Assembly (NCBI RefSeq): GCF_002234575.2
Contig: NZ_CP022464.2
Coordinates: 5,580,001 to 5,644,000 of the forward strand
Reading direction: 5' to 3'
Source of the DNA: Enterocloster bolteae
GTDB lineage: Bacteria > Bacillota > Clostridia > Lachnospirales > Lachnospiraceae
Length of the DNA stretch: 64,000 nucleotides
Shown here one piece after another: positions 1-9,113 of the stretch (positions within the stretch are counted from its first letter, which is position 1; each line of letters begins with the position of its first letter). A program made the position numbers and the translations under genes. A model generated the notes under the pieces. That model was given only the letters and a program-made list of their open reading frames with translations, was not told the DNA's origin and searched no databases.

Positions 1-50
1 CATTGACGCCGGTTTCCATTCCATTGCTGCCGCTTCCCCGCTTCGTTCAT
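1..50 (-). CDS. Possible start of a gene running off the left edge
   Basis: An ATG at position 50 lies 5 bases after the stop of the DUF2752 gene and opens a reading frame of 16 codons that leaves the window. A second in-frame-independent ATG lies at 24. No clear ribosome binding site decides between them, and too little is visible to name a product. The close spacing suggests a downstream gene of the same operon. Confidence 0.25.
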   Translation of the reverse strand, partial: MNEAGKRQQWNGNRRQ

Positions 51-55
51 CCGGC

Positions 56-421
56 TCAGCGCGGCCAGAGCGGAAGCAGGTCCACACCTCTTACCACCAG
101 CATATAATTTTTGTACACCCAGTTCACCAGAGCAATGGCTGCTCCGGTGTAGACCAGAAATTTCTCATGCCCCAGATAATATCTGGGGTTTTTTGCTGCC
201 CTGGACACCCCGAAGCTTACCAGCTCAGTCGTCAGCACCACTGCCATATAGGCAACCAGGGGGTGGTACCGGATGCTCAGGAGCAGATTGCCCGCAAGCA
301 GCGCCCGGAACGCTCTGGTGCCGCCGCAGCCCGGACAGTAAAGACCTGTTAAAAGATGAAACAGGCAGGGAAATCCCTGCCTTGTAATCACACCGATAAT
401 CCGGCTTATAACCGATGCCAT
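56..421 (-). CDS. DUF2752 family membrane protein
   Basis: This is a 121-residue membrane protein of unknown biochemical role. The DUF2752 signature is visible: CPGCGGTR at residues 29-36 and RYHP at 51-54, followed by a hydrophobic helix at about 55-70 and a second at about 88-110. The paired cysteines of the CPGC motif could bind metal or form a disulfide, which is inference. The gene starts 3 bases after homoserine dehydrogenase and is almost certainly co-transcribed with it, but nothing links it to amino-acid synthesis. Confidence 0.8.
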   Translation of the reverse strand: MASVISRIIGVITRQGFPCLFHLLTGLYCPGCGGTRAFRALLAGNLLLSIRYHPLVAYMAVVLTTELVSFGVSRAAKNPRYYLGHEKFLVYTGAAIALVNWVYKNYMLVVRGVDLLPLWPR

Positions 422-424
422 ATG

Positions 425-1666
425 CTACAGCACCGCACGTATCATCTGCTTGATACCGTATTCAGACCGCTCCCGTTCCCTGGCGTCATAGGAAACAGCC
501 CCTTTCTTAAATTCTCCCTCCGTCATCTGGGCGGTTAGGAAAGCAAATTCATCCATTCCGTAGAGCTCGATTACCTCCACCTGGCCAAAGGCGCTCTTAA
601 CATCCTGCTCCTTATTGCGGTAGGAACCAGCCACCCTGACAAAGTACCTGAACTGTGCCTGGTCCATGGATTCAATGGCCTGTTTTTCCCCGGTCCAGCC
701 CATGGGCACGTTCCTTTTAAGATTCTGGGCCGCTTCAATGATATCAGCCACCACCGCGCTGCCTGTGGGAAGCTTTCCGGCGCCGCTGCCGTAGAACATG
801 GAGGTCCCCAGCATATTGCCCTTTACTAAGATGCCGTTGAATACATCATTCACAGAGTACAGGGGACTGGTCTTATTGATCATCACCGGAGCCACATAGG
901 CCAGAACCCTGCCGTCCTTTATACGGCTGGTTCCGAACAGCTTCACCGATGTCCCCATCTTCTCCGCGTATTTAAAGTCGATATCCGTAATCCGCGTAAT
1001 GCCCTCGGTGTAAATATCCTCATAATCCACTTCTTTTCCTGTTGCCATGGCTGTGAGAATGGCAATCTTACGGCAGGTGTCATGGCCTTCCACATCCGCC
1101 TCCGGATTGCGCTCTGCATATCCCAGGTTCTGGGCTTCCTTCAGGGCATTTTCAAAGGATTCCCCCTCTTTGTCCATCTTGGTCAGGATAAAGTTGGTGG
1201 TTCCGTTTAATATGCCTGTGATTTCCTCAATGCGCTCTCCCATGAGACAGCGGTAAAGAGGACGGATAATAGGGATACCTCCTCCCACGCTGGCCTCAAA
1301 AAAGAAATTCACATTCTTTCTCCTGGCAATCGCCAGAAGCTCCGTGCCATGGGCTGCCACAAGGGCCTTATTGGAGGTGACCACATGCTTGCCGGCCATA
1401 AGGCAGGCCTTCACGAATGGATAAGCGGGATTCAGTCCGCCCATGGTCTCCACCACAATCTTCACTTCCTCGTCCTGCTGAATCACCTTGAAATCATGGA
1501 CAATCTTGTCTGCCACCGGACTGTCCTGGAACTCCCTTAAATCCAGAACATACTTTAACTCCACTTCCTGTCCTGCCTGGCCTGCTATGACATCCCTGTT
1601 CTTGTCAAGGATCTCCGCCACGCCGGAACCAATGGTACCATACCCCATAACTGCTGTCTTAATCAT
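425..1666 (-). CDS. hom: Homoserine dehydrogenase
   Basis: The enzyme reduces aspartate semialdehyde to homoserine with NAD(P)H, at the branch to threonine and methionine. The 413-residue protein begins with a Rossmann fold (GYGTIGSG at residues 8-15). The catalytic domain carries the family block LNGTTNFILTKM near residue 150, and about 75 C-terminal residues have the size of a regulatory ACT-like domain. Length is typical for Gram-positive bacteria. It lies 57 bases downstream of an ACT-domain gene, a common pairing in Clostridia that suggests amino-acid-responsive control. Confidence 0.95.
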   Translation of the reverse strand: MIKTAVMGYGTIGSGVAEILDKNRDVIAGQAGQEVELKYVLDLREFQDSPVADKIVHDFKVIQQDEEVKIVVETMGGLNPAYPFVKACLMAGKHVVTSNKALVAAHGTELLAIARRKNVNFFFEASVGGGIPIIRPLYRCLMGERIEEITGILNGTTNFILTKMDKEGESFENALKEAQNLGYAERNPEADVEGHDTCRKIAILTAMATGKEVDYEDIYTEGITRITDIDFKYAEKMGTSVKLFGTSRIKDGRVLAYVAPVMINKTSPLYSVNDVFNGILVKGNMLGTSMFYGSGAGKLPTGSAVVADIIEAAQNLKRNVPMGWTGEKQAIESMDQAQFRYFVRVAGSYRNKEQDVKSAFGQVEVIELYGMDEFAFLTAQMTEGEFKKGAVSYDARERERSEYGIKQMIRAVL

Positions 1667-1723
1667 AATCTTCCGCTCCCTGTGTTTTATTCTCCTCTGA
1701 TATTGAAAGGCACGACCCGGTCA

Positions 1724-2167
1724 TTACTCCCTGGCAAGTATTTTGACGTAATGGATTCCGTCCAATACTTCCAGTTCCTCTATCATGCTGGATACATTGC
1801 CTGTATTCTCCCTTACCTCCACGCTCAGCGTAAGCGTTGCCACGCCGTTGACCGGAATGCTCTGGTGAATAGTCAGTATGTTGGCCCTGTACACAGCCAC
1901 CACGTGAAGCAGGTCACTGAGAAGTCCCTGTTCATCGTCCATCTGCACCACCAGGGTAATGGTTTTCCCCTTGGTGTTGTCATAGAAGGGAAATATGTCA
2001 TCCTTGTACTTATAAAAAGAACTCCGGCTGATTCCCACCTTATCCGTGGCTTCCTGCACCGTAATGGCCCGTTCTGTCTCCAGAAGCTTCTTGGCCTCTA
2101 CAACCTTCAAAAGAACCTCCGGCACGGCTTTCTGCTTCACCACAAAGTATTTGCTTTTGTCTTCCAT
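1724..2167 (-). CDS. ACT domain-containing protein (PheB/UPF0735-like)
   Basis: A 147-residue protein with an N-terminal helix-turn-helix-like segment (about residues 25-50, containing VGISRSSFYKYKDDIFPF) and a C-terminal ACT domain from about residue 65, which in this family binds small ligands such as amino acids. The start at 2167 is preferred over an upstream ATG at 2215 because AAAGGA lies directly before it. It sits immediately upstream of hom, so it may sense an amino acid and tune the pathway. The exact role is not known. Confidence 0.85.
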   Translation of the reverse strand: MEDKSKYFVVKQKAVPEVLLKVVEAKKLLETERAITVQEATDKVGISRSSFYKYKDDIFPFYDNTKGKTITLVVQMDDEQGLLSDLLHVVAVYRANILTIHQSIPVNGVATLTLSVEVRENTGNVSSMIEELEVLDGIHYVKILARE

Positions 2168-2311
2168 TGTCCAATCCTTTCGTAGGTCCGGTGTATGTCC
2201 GCATTGGAAATACATCTGTACTCATGAGGAAGATATTAACACATTTTTATTTTAAATGCAACTGTTTTTCTCTAATTTTTCTTGATATACAGAGAATGAG
2301 GGATACACAAA

Positions 2312-2331
2312 GGACCGGAATTTTCCGGTCC
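2312..2331 (-). terminator. Stem-loop after prfB
   Basis: A perfect 9-base-pair GC-rich stem (GGACCGGAA / TTCCGGTCC) with a 2-base centre lies 20 bases beyond the prfB stop. The U-tract on the minus strand is short (TTTG), so termination is likely but may be leaky. Confidence 0.6.
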
Positions 2332-2351
2332 CCTGCGCATTGGTTCTATTC

Positions 2352-3492
2352 TTATGCCTCATCTTCCCTTACATTCTTATCCGGGCATCCCAGACTCATC
2401 CAGCGAAGATAGGCGCTGATAAAATTATCAATTGCCCCGTCTAACACAGCGTCCACATTACCGCTCTCCTCGCCTGTACGGTGGTCTTTGACCATGGTAT
2501 AGGGCTGCAGCACATAGGAACGTATCTGGCTTCCCCATCCGATGTCCTTCACATCCCCGCGGATGCCCGCTGCCTTGGCCGCCTGTTCCTCCTGTTTTAC
2601 CATAAGGAGCTTTGCCTTCAGCATCTGCATGGCCTTCTCCTTGTTCTGGAACTGGGAACGCTCATTCTGGCAGGTTACCACGATTCCTGTTGGAAAATGG
2701 GTAATCCGGATGGCTGAGGACGTCTTGTTGATGTGCTGTCCGCCGGCGCCGCTGGAGCGGTAGGTGTCCACGCGGATATCGTCGGGGTTCACCTCAATAT
2801 CTATGTCCTCCTCAATATTGGGCATAACGTCGCAGGACACAAAGGAGGTCTGGCGTTTGCCCGCGGAATTAAAGGGCGATATACGCACCAGACGGTGCAC
2901 CCCGTGCTCAGAGCGCAGATATCCGTATGCATTCTCACCGTCAATCTGCACGGTGACAGATTTGATTCCCGCTTCCTCACCGTCAAGGAAATCCAGCACA
3001 TGGGCCTTAAAGCCCTTGCTCTCAGCCCAGCGGCAGTACATGCGGTAAAGTATGCTGCACCAGTCACAGGACTCGGTTCCGCCCGCCCCTGCGTTCAGGC
3101 GCAGGATGGCATTATTGGAATCATATTCCCCTGAGAGCAGAAGCTTCATCCGCATATTCTCCAGGGTTTCCTTAAACTGTTCCAGCATCTCCTCAATCTC
3201 AGGAATCAGGGAGGAATCATTTTCCTCGTATCCCATCTGAATCATTACCTGGATATCCTCATACTGCTGTTCCAATGCCCGGTAGGTGTCCACCTCATCC
3301 TTCAGGTTCTTGGACTCCCTTACCATCCTGGTGGACTGTTCCGGCTCGTCCCAGAAACCAGGCTCCTCCATGGACTTATCTAATTCCGCGATTCTTCTGA
3401 CCTTGTTGTCCAGGTCAAAGTGAATCCCTCACTTCCACTAATGGTTTGTCATACGTCGATAACGTATACTTAAAATTGTCTAACTCTACCAC
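2352..3492 (-). CDS. prfB: Peptide chain release factor 2, with programmed +1 frameshift
   Basis: RF2 recognises UGA and UAA stop codons and triggers peptide release. Translation starts at a GTG at 3492 (MVELDNFKYTL...) and reads 25 codons to an in-frame TGA at 3415-3417. A +1 shift at CTT TGA then continues as DLDNKVRRIAELDKS into the main frame, giving about 379 residues. The GGQ loop (SGAGGQHINKT) and the stop-codon-reading SPF motif (ISPFNS) are both present. The frame from the ATG at 3371 alone would lack the N-terminal helix. It is downstream of secA, as in many Firmicutes. Confidence 0.95.
3415..3432 (-). promoter_or_regulatory. RF2 autoregulatory frameshift site
   Basis: The codons CTT TGA followed by C, preceded by the Shine-Dalgarno-like AGGGA five bases upstream, form the classic RF2 recoding site. 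When RF2 is scarce, ribosomes pause at the TGA and slip +1. The spacer between AGGG and CTT is slightly longer than in E. coli. Confidence 0.92.
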
Positions 3493-3572
3493 AGCTTCAC
3501 CCACTTTCAATCTATATTTTGTGAGCCCCTGTTCAGGGCTGTTTCATGGTTATATGCAGCCATTTTCATAAA

Positions 3573-3602
3573 GGCCGGTGTTCAGATGATATCACACCGG
3601 CC
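3573..3602 (-). terminator. secA terminator
   Basis: A perfect 9-base-pair stem (GGCCGGTGT / ACACCGGCC) lies 16 bases after the secA stop and is followed on the minus strand by TTTATG. A second small hairpin (GCCCTG / CAGGGGC, about 3522-3540) lies between it and prfB. Separate transcription of secA and prfB is likely. Confidence 0.65.
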
Positions 3603-3617
3603 CTGGTAATACGTCGA

Positions 3618-6191
3618 TTATTTAATTCTTCCGTGGCACTGTTTGTACTTCTTGCCGGAACCGCATGGGCATGGGTCGTTGGGGTATATCTTCTGCTCTG
3701 CACGCTTCTTGGGAGCGCTTGGGGCAGATGCGTCCTTATTGGTGCCGGTCACCTTGGCAGCCGCTTCACGCTCTACCTTCTGCTCTACACGGATATGGAA
3801 CAGAATCCGGATTGTCTCCTCCTGGATGGAAGCCATCATGGATTCGTACATCTCGTAACCCTGCATCTTATATTCAACCACCGGATCCCTCTGGCCGTAT
3901 GCCTGAAGGCCGATACCCTCACGCAGTGCGTCCATATCGTCCAGATGCGCCATCCATTTGTTGTCAATTACCTTCAGCAGAACCACGCGTTCAATCTCAC
4001 GAATCTGCTCAGGCTCAGGGAACTCAGCTTCCTTTGTCTCGTAAAGCTTGATGGCCTCTTCCTTCAGATTGTGCTTAAGCTCATTCTTTTTCATGGACTT
4101 CTTCTGTTCGTCGGAAAGAGTTACCGGCTTCAGAGGAATGACCGGGAGAAGGAGGTTGTTCAGTTCCTGTAAATCCCACTTATCCGGAGTCTGGTCATCG
4201 GACACGGAGATATCCACTGCATTCTCCACTGTATCCGTAATCATCTTGAGTACAAGATCGCGCATGTTGTCGCCGTCCAGCACCTTGCGGCGCTCTGCGT
4301 AGATAACCTCGCGCTGCTCATTGTTGACCTCGTCAAATTTAAGGAGCTGCTCACGGATACCGTAGTTGTTGCTCTCTATCTTCATCTGTGCCTTCTCGAT
4401 GGCATTAGACAGCATCTTATGCTCAATCTGCTCTCCCTCAGGCACACCCATGGCCTCAAACATAGCCATAAGGCGGTCTGAACCAAAGAGCCTTAAAAGA
4501 TCATCCTCCAGGGACAGGTAGAACCTGGACTCACCCGGGTCTCCCTGACGTCCTGAACGTCCGCGCAGCTGGTTGTCGATACGGCGTGACTCATGGCGCT
4601 CCGTACCGATAATCTTAAGACCGCCCAGTGCCTTGGTTTCCTCGTCCAGCTTAATATCCGTACCACGGCCAGCCATGTTGGTGGCAATGGTAACAGAACC
4701 GTGGATACCTGCATCTGCTACGATTTCGGCCTCCAGCTCATGGAACTTGGCATTCAGCACTTTATGGGGAATTCCCTTTTTAGTCAGCATCTTGCTCAGA
4801 AGCTCGGAAGTCTCAATGGCAATGGTACCCACCAGAACAGGCTGTCCCTTCTCATGTGCTTTCTCCACCTCATCCACAACTGCTTTGTATTTTTCTTTCT
4901 TTGTCTTATATACAGCATCCTCCAGGTCCTTACGAATCATAGGCCTGTTGGTGGGGATGACGATAACGTCCATGGCATAGATGTTGCGGAACTCTTTTTC
5001 CTCGGTCTGGGCAGTACCTGTCATACCGGCCTTCTTGGTGTACTTGTTGAAGAAGTTCTGGAATGTTACGGTAGCCAGGGTACGGGACTCGCGGCGCACA
5101 TTTACATGCTCCTTTGCCTCGATTGCCTGATGGAGTCCGTCGGAATAACGGCGGCCGGGCATAATACGGCCTGTAAATTCATCTACGATCAGGACCTCGT
5201 CATCCTTTACAACATAATCCTTATCCCTGAACATCAGGTTGTTGGCACGCAGAGCCAGGATAATGTTATGCTGAATCTCCAGGTTCTCAGGATCTGCCAG
5301 GTTTTCAATATGGAAGTACTCCTCCACCTTCTTGACGCCCTGTTCTGTCAGGTTGACCACTTTATCCTTTTCATCCACAACGAAATCGCCGGTCTCCTCA
5401 ATCTCTTCGCCCATGATGGCGTCAATCTTGGAGAATTCCTTGGACACAGTGCCCCTCTCCAACTGGCGGGCCAGTACATCGCACACCTCATAGAGCTTAG
5501 TGGATTTGCCGCTCTGGCCTGAAATAATAAGAGGCGTTCTGGCCTCGTCAATCAGAACGGAGTCAACCTCATCAATAATACAGTAGTCCAGATCCCGCAG
5601 CACCAGCTGCTCTTTGTAGATGGACATGTTGTCACGCAGGTAATCGAATCCCAGCTCATTATTTGTGACGTAAGTAATGTCGCAGGCATATGCCTCCTTA
5701 CGCTGTTCGCTTGTCATGTCGTTCAGTACAACACCCACGGTCATGCCCAGGAATCTGTGGACCTGACCCATCCACTCAGCATCACGCTTTGCCAGATAGT
5801 CATTGACCGTTACGATCTGAACGCCTTTTCCCTTTAATGCATTCAGGTATGCGGGACAGGTGGATACCAGCGTCTTACCTTCACCAGTACGCATCTCTGC
5901 AATACGGCCCTGATGCAGTACGATACCGCCAATCAGCTGTACTGGGAAATGCTCCATATTCAGAGTTCTTCTTGCCGCCTCACGGACTGTGGCAAATGCC
6001 TCCGGCAGAACGTCATCCAAAGTGGCGCCATCTGCAAGCCTTTCTCTAAAGATTCTGGTCTGGTCACGCAGTTCCTCATCCGACATGGCCATCATCTCGG
6101 GACGCAGTGATTCAATCTTTGTCACGATTGGCCTTATCATCTTCAGTTCTCTTTCACTGTGAGTCCCGAACACCTTTTCAATCAAGTTCAT
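3618..6191 (-). CDS. secA: Preprotein translocase ATPase SecA
   Basis: SecA is the motor that drives unfolded preproteins through SecYEG. The 857-residue protein has the nucleotide-binding motif MRTGEGKTL near residue 100, the DEVD Walker B box near 207, the helicase-type MAGRGTDI motif, and a C-terminal zinc-binding tail with CPCGSG and CH. The start has a GGAGAG ribosome binding site. secY, yajC and infA lie in the same window but in other transcripts. Confidence 0.98.
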   Translation of the reverse strand: MNLIEKVFGTHSERELKMIRPIVTKIESLRPEMMAMSDEELRDQTRIFRERLADGATLDDVLPEAFATVREAARRTLNMEHFPVQLIGGIVLHQGRIAEMRTGEGKTLVSTCPAYLNALKGKGVQIVTVNDYLAKRDAEWMGQVHRFLGMTVGVVLNDMTSEQRKEAYACDITYVTNNELGFDYLRDNMSIYKEQLVLRDLDYCIIDEVDSVLIDEARTPLIISGQSGKSTKLYEVCDVLARQLERGTVSKEFSKIDAIMGEEIEETGDFVVDEKDKVVNLTEQGVKKVEEYFHIENLADPENLEIQHNIILALRANNLMFRDKDYVVKDDEVLIVDEFTGRIMPGRRYSDGLHQAIEAKEHVNVRRESRTLATVTFQNFFNKYTKKAGMTGTAQTEEKEFRNIYAMDVIVIPTNRPMIRKDLEDAVYKTKKEKYKAVVDEVEKAHEKGQPVLVGTIAIETSELLSKMLTKKGIPHKVLNAKFHELEAEIVADAGIHGSVTIATNMAGRGTDIKLDEETKALGGLKIIGTERHESRRIDNQLRGRSGRQGDPGESRFYLSLEDDLLRLFGSDRLMAMFEAMGVPEGEQIEHKMLSNAIEKAQMKIESNNYGIREQLLKFDEVNNEQREVIYAERRKVLDGDNMRDLVLKMITDTVENAVDISVSDDQTPDKWDLQELNNLLLPVIPLKPVTLSDEQKKSMKKNELKHNLKEEAIKLYETKEAEFPEPEQIREIERVVLLKVIDNKWMAHLDDMDALREGIGLQAYGQRDPVVEYKMQGYEMYESMMASIQEETIRILFHIRVEQKVEREAAAKVTGTNKDASAPSAPKKRAEQKIYPNDPCPCGSGKKYKQCHGRIK

Positions 6192-6383
6192 GGTATACTC
6201 TCCTAACTTCTTCCTATATAATAGAAACTAATTTTCAACCAGCGCCTGTATCTGCAGCATCTGCCCTACCATCTATTATCTGCCTGCTGATTCCTGTCTA
6301 TTCCTTACCTTTCGCAATGCCTTTCATTGCGGACCTTTCAGATAAAATACTACAAATACTACGCCTATGATACAATCTTACTT

Positions 6384-6412
6384 ATTGTAGCACTTGGGAA
6401 AGATTAATTCAA
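6384..6412 (-). promoter_or_regulatory. secA promoter
   Basis: On the minus strand TTGAAT and TACAAT are separated by 17 bases. Transcription would start near 6377 and give a leader of about 185 bases, which contains a small hairpin (GCAATG / CATTGC at 6314-6330). The reading is by consensus only. Confidence 0.6.
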
Positions 6413-6525
6413 CGGGTTAATGAAAAATTAACATTTTGTCCATATACGTTCCTGCTTTGAATCTATTTTCCCCAAACTTATGGTCAACCAAGCAGATTGC
6501 ACAAAAAATGTGTTCGATTTTTTAC

Positions 6526-6640
6526 CTGTCCACATTATCCCCAGAAGTTTATACACATTACCCCCAAAGTTATCCACATCCCAGTTTGTCCATTTTAAGG
6601 CAAAAAATAGTTATACACCAACTTATCCACATTATCCACA
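6526..6640 (+). promoter_or_regulatory. Cluster of DnaA-box sequences
   Basis: Three perfect TTATCCACA boxes lie at 6570-6578, 6623-6631 and 6632-6640, the last two directly abutting. Near matches occur at 6549-6557 (TTATACACA), 6535-6543 (TTATCCCCA), 6526-6534 (CTGTCCACA) and 6611-6619 (TTATACACC). All face the same way. The block lies between the divergent secA and hpf promoters. No dnaA, dnaN or rpmH gene is nearby, so a regulatory DnaA-binding cluster is more likely than the chromosomal origin. Confidence 0.75.
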
Positions 6641-6856
6641 AGTTTATAACTTTTCATCTGTGCCTCCCATTCAGACTTTATAATTATTTTATTTTTGTAC
6701 ACTTCTGATAAACTTGATAAGTACGGAAGAAAAAACAAGGTTTTCTCTTGACATTTCAGGGAGTCTGCTATTAGGAATGCAATAGTCTTTTACCGCATTT
6801 GAAACAAATTTTTATAAAAAATTAAGATAAATTGTTAAACAATTCTTAGGTTCTAA

Positions 6857-6885
6857 TTGTAATTTTGCAATAAATATGATATAAT
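6857..6885 (+). promoter_or_regulatory. hpf promoter
   Basis: TTGTAA and TATAAT are separated by exactly 17 bases in a very AT-rich stretch. The start of transcription would fall near 6891, downstream of the ATG at 6884, which rules out that codon as the translation start. Confidence 0.7.
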
Positions 6886-6916
6886 GTCACTATCCCAAGA
6901 AAAGGAGTTGATGTTT

Positions 6917-7447
6917 ATGCGTTATACCATAACAGGACGAAATATTGAGGTAACTCCAGGTTTGAAGGCTGCCGTTGAAAAGAAGATTGGCAAGCTGGAA
7001 CATTTCTTCACGCCGGACACCGAAGTAATCGTAGCGCTTAGCGCACAGAAAGACCGACAAAAAATCGAGGTGACTATCCCAGTCAAAGGCAATACCATCC
7101 GCGCGGAGGAATCCAGCACTGATATGTATGTATCCATTGATCTGGTAGAGGAAATCATTGAGCGCCAGATCCGCAGATATAGAAAGAAACTCATTGATAA
7201 GAAACAGGCCGCCATCTCTTTCTCCCAGGCCTTCATAGAGGAAGAGGACGAAGTACAGGATGACGAGATTCAGATTGTCAAGACAAAGAAATTTGCCATC
7301 AAGCCAACCATTCCCGAGGAAGCATGCCTCCAGATGGAGATGCTGGGACACAATTTCTACGTGTTCCTGAACGCGGATACAGACCAGGTGAACGTGGTCT
7401 ATAAGCGTAAGAACGGAACTTACGGACTGATTGAGCCGGAGTTCTAA
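6917..7447 (+). CDS. hpf: Ribosome hibernation promoting factor, long form
   Basis: The protein binds the small ribosomal subunit and pairs 70S ribosomes into inactive 100S dimers in stationary phase. The N-terminal domain (MRYTITGRNIEVTPGLK..., about residues 1-100) is the ribosome-binding fold. The C-terminal domain (about 118-176, ending LIEPEF) is the dimerisation domain that marks the long form. The start at 6917 is 9 bases from GGAG; ATGs at 6884 and 6911 are too close to, or upstream of, the expression signals. It is monocistronic. Confidence 0.93.
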   Translation: MRYTITGRNIEVTPGLKAAVEKKIGKLEHFFTPDTEVIVALSAQKDRQKIEVTIPVKGNTIRAEESSTDMYVSIDLVEEIIERQIRRYRKKLIDKKQAAISFSQAFIEEEDEVQDDEIQIVKTKKFAIKPTIPEEACLQMEMLGHNFYVFLNADTDQVNVVYKRKNGTYGLIEPEF

Positions 7448-7487
7448 ACCACGGATTGAAACCAAATATTTTTCTTATAATAAGTAC

Positions 7488-7509
7488 AAGCCCGCAAATC
7501 TGCGGGCTT
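7488..7509 (+). terminator. Left copy of the hpf terminator stem, flanking the IS
   Basis: A 22-base perfect palindrome (8-base arms AAGCCCGC / GCGGGCTT, 6-base loop) lies 40 bases after hpf. It is followed directly by the IS terminal repeat instead of a T-run, so it has lost its terminator tail. An identical copy follows the IS at 9113. Confidence 0.8.
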
Positions 7510-9112
7510 CAGACTGTAGACAAATTCCGAGGACAAGTGCCTCGGAATTTCTTCGCGATTGAGCCAGAAAAGTCAGCACTTACAAGACTTTGAGGCTCTT
7601 TTTTGGTATAATAGATGTATCAAATACAGGCGGTGAGATGCTTATGATGACACAGAATGCGGATAAAAAAAGAGAACAGATTCAGTTGTTTTGCATGGAT
7701 GACATGGTTCCACAGGACCATCTGCTGCGGATCATCGACAAAGCAATCGACTGGTCCTTCATTTATGAACTGGTAGAAGATAAATACAGTCAGGACAACG
7801 GACGCCCCAGTATGGACCCCGTCATGCTGATCAAGATTCCTTTCATCCAATATCTTTATGGCATTAAAAGCATGCGCCAGACGGTAAAAGAGATTGAGGT
7901 AAATGTCGCCTATCGCTGGTTCCTCGGGTTGGATATGCTGGATAAAGTGCCACATTTTTCAACCTTTGGAAAGAACTATACGAGACGCTTTAAAGACACC
8001 GACCTGTTTGAACAGATATTCGCGCATATCCTTTCTGAATGCTACAAATTTAAGCTGGTAGACCCTAATGAAGTTTTTGTGGATGCCACCCATGTAAAAG
8101 CCAGAGCAAACAATAAAAAGATGCAGAAGCGTATTGCTCATGATGAGGCATTATTTTTTGAAGATCTGCTGAAACAGGAAATCAATGAAGACCGTGAAGC
8201 ACACGGGAAACGTCCGCTGAAAGAAAAAGAGGATGACAACAATACACCATCCGGTGGAGCCGGCGGCAAAGAAGAAAAGACAGTGAAAGCAAGCACTTCT
8301 GATCCGGAAAGCGGATGGTTTCGCAAAGGAGAACATAAACATGTATTTGCTTATGCAGTACAGACCGCATGTGATAAGAATGGATGGATTCTCAGCTATA
8401 GCGTTCATCCCGGGAACAATCATGACAGCAGAACCTTCAAGTCTTTATATGACAAGATAAAAGGGATCGGAATAGAGACCCTGATAGCCGATGCAGGATA
8501 TAAAACTCCCGGTATAGCAAAACTTTTGATCGATCAAGGAGTCAAACCGCTCCTACCATACAAACGCCCCCTGACAAAAGAGGGTTTCTTCAAGAAATAC
8601 GAGTACGTTTATGATGAGTATTACGACTGCTATATCTGTCCCAACAATCAGGTGCTGACCTATCGAACAACCAACCGTGAGGGATATCGCGAGTACAAAA
8701 GCTGTGGAAGTGCCTGTGCAAGCTGTGCCTATCTTGCAAAATGTACCCAAAGCAAAGATCATGTAAAGACGGTTATGCGCCACATATGGGAACCTTACAT
8801 GGAGATGTGTGAGGAGATCCGCCAAACCCTGGGTATGAAAGAATTATATTCACAAAGGAAAGAAACCATAGAACGAATCTTTGGAAGTGCAAAGGAGAAT
8901 CATGGTTTTCGATATACACAGATGTTTGGAAAAGCCCGAATGGAAATGAAAGTCGGGCTTACATTTGCCTGCATGAATCTGAAAAAGCTGGCCAGGATGA
9001 AAGCGAAATGGGGAGCAGCCCATTTCACAAACTTTATTTTGAACGCAATTTGGTTAATAAAAGAAAACTGGCTTTGGGATACAAAGCCCAAAACCAGTTT
9101 GTCTACAGTCTG
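7510..9112 (+). mobile_element. IS1182-family insertion sequence
   Basis: A complete 1603-base element is bounded by perfect 15-base inverted repeats: CAGACTGTAGACAAA at 7510-7524 and its complement at 9098-9112. A subterminal 11-base-pair stem (7522-7532 with 7540-7550) follows the left repeat. The single transposase gene fills the element. The flanks are identical 22-base palindromes, so either the target duplication is the whole terminator stem or the element integrates next to such stems and copies them. It looks intact and recently inserted. Confidence 0.9.
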
Positions 9113-9113
9113 A
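7644..9113 (+). CDS. IS1182-type DDE transposase
   Basis: The transposase of about 489 residues contains an N-terminal DUF772-type domain and a DDE nuclease core: D in VFVDATHVK (about residue 147), D in LIADAGYKT, and E in RKETIERIF. A cysteine-rich segment between the last two (CYICPNN, CGSACASCAYLAKC) resembles a zinc ribbon. The start at 7644 sits 6 bases from GGTGAG; an ATG at 7590 precedes a likely -10 box (TATAAT, 7607-7612). The last base of the TGA stop is supplied by flanking DNA at 9113. Confidence 0.9.
   Translation: MMTQNADKKREQIQLFCMDDMVPQDHLLRIIDKAIDWSFIYELVEDKYSQDNGRPSMDPVMLIKIPFIQYLYGIKSMRQTVKEIEVNVAYRWFLGLDMLDKVPHFSTFGKNYTRRFKDTDLFEQIFAHILSECYKFKLVDPNEVFVDATHVKARANNKKMQKRIAHDEALFFEDLLKQEINEDREAHGKRPLKEKEDDNNTPSGGAGGKEEKTVKASTSDPESGWFRKGEHKHVFAYAVQTACDKNGWILSYSVHPGNNHDSRTFKSLYDKIKGIGIETLIADAGYKTPGIAKLLIDQGVKPLLPYKRPLTKEGFFKKYEYVYDEYYDCYICPNNQVLTYRTTNREGYREYKSCGSACASCAYLAKCTQSKDHVKTVMRHIWEPYMEMCEEIRQTLGMKELYSQRKETIERIFGSAKENHGFRYTQMFGKARMEMKVGLTFACMNLKKLARMKAKWGAAHFTNFILNAIWLIKENWLWDTKPKTSLSTV

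Noticed and set aside
6526..6900. Chromosomal replication origin
   Set aside because: The DnaA boxes and AT-rich DNA are suggestive, but dnaA, dnaN, recF and rpmH are absent and the flanking genes are secA and hpf.
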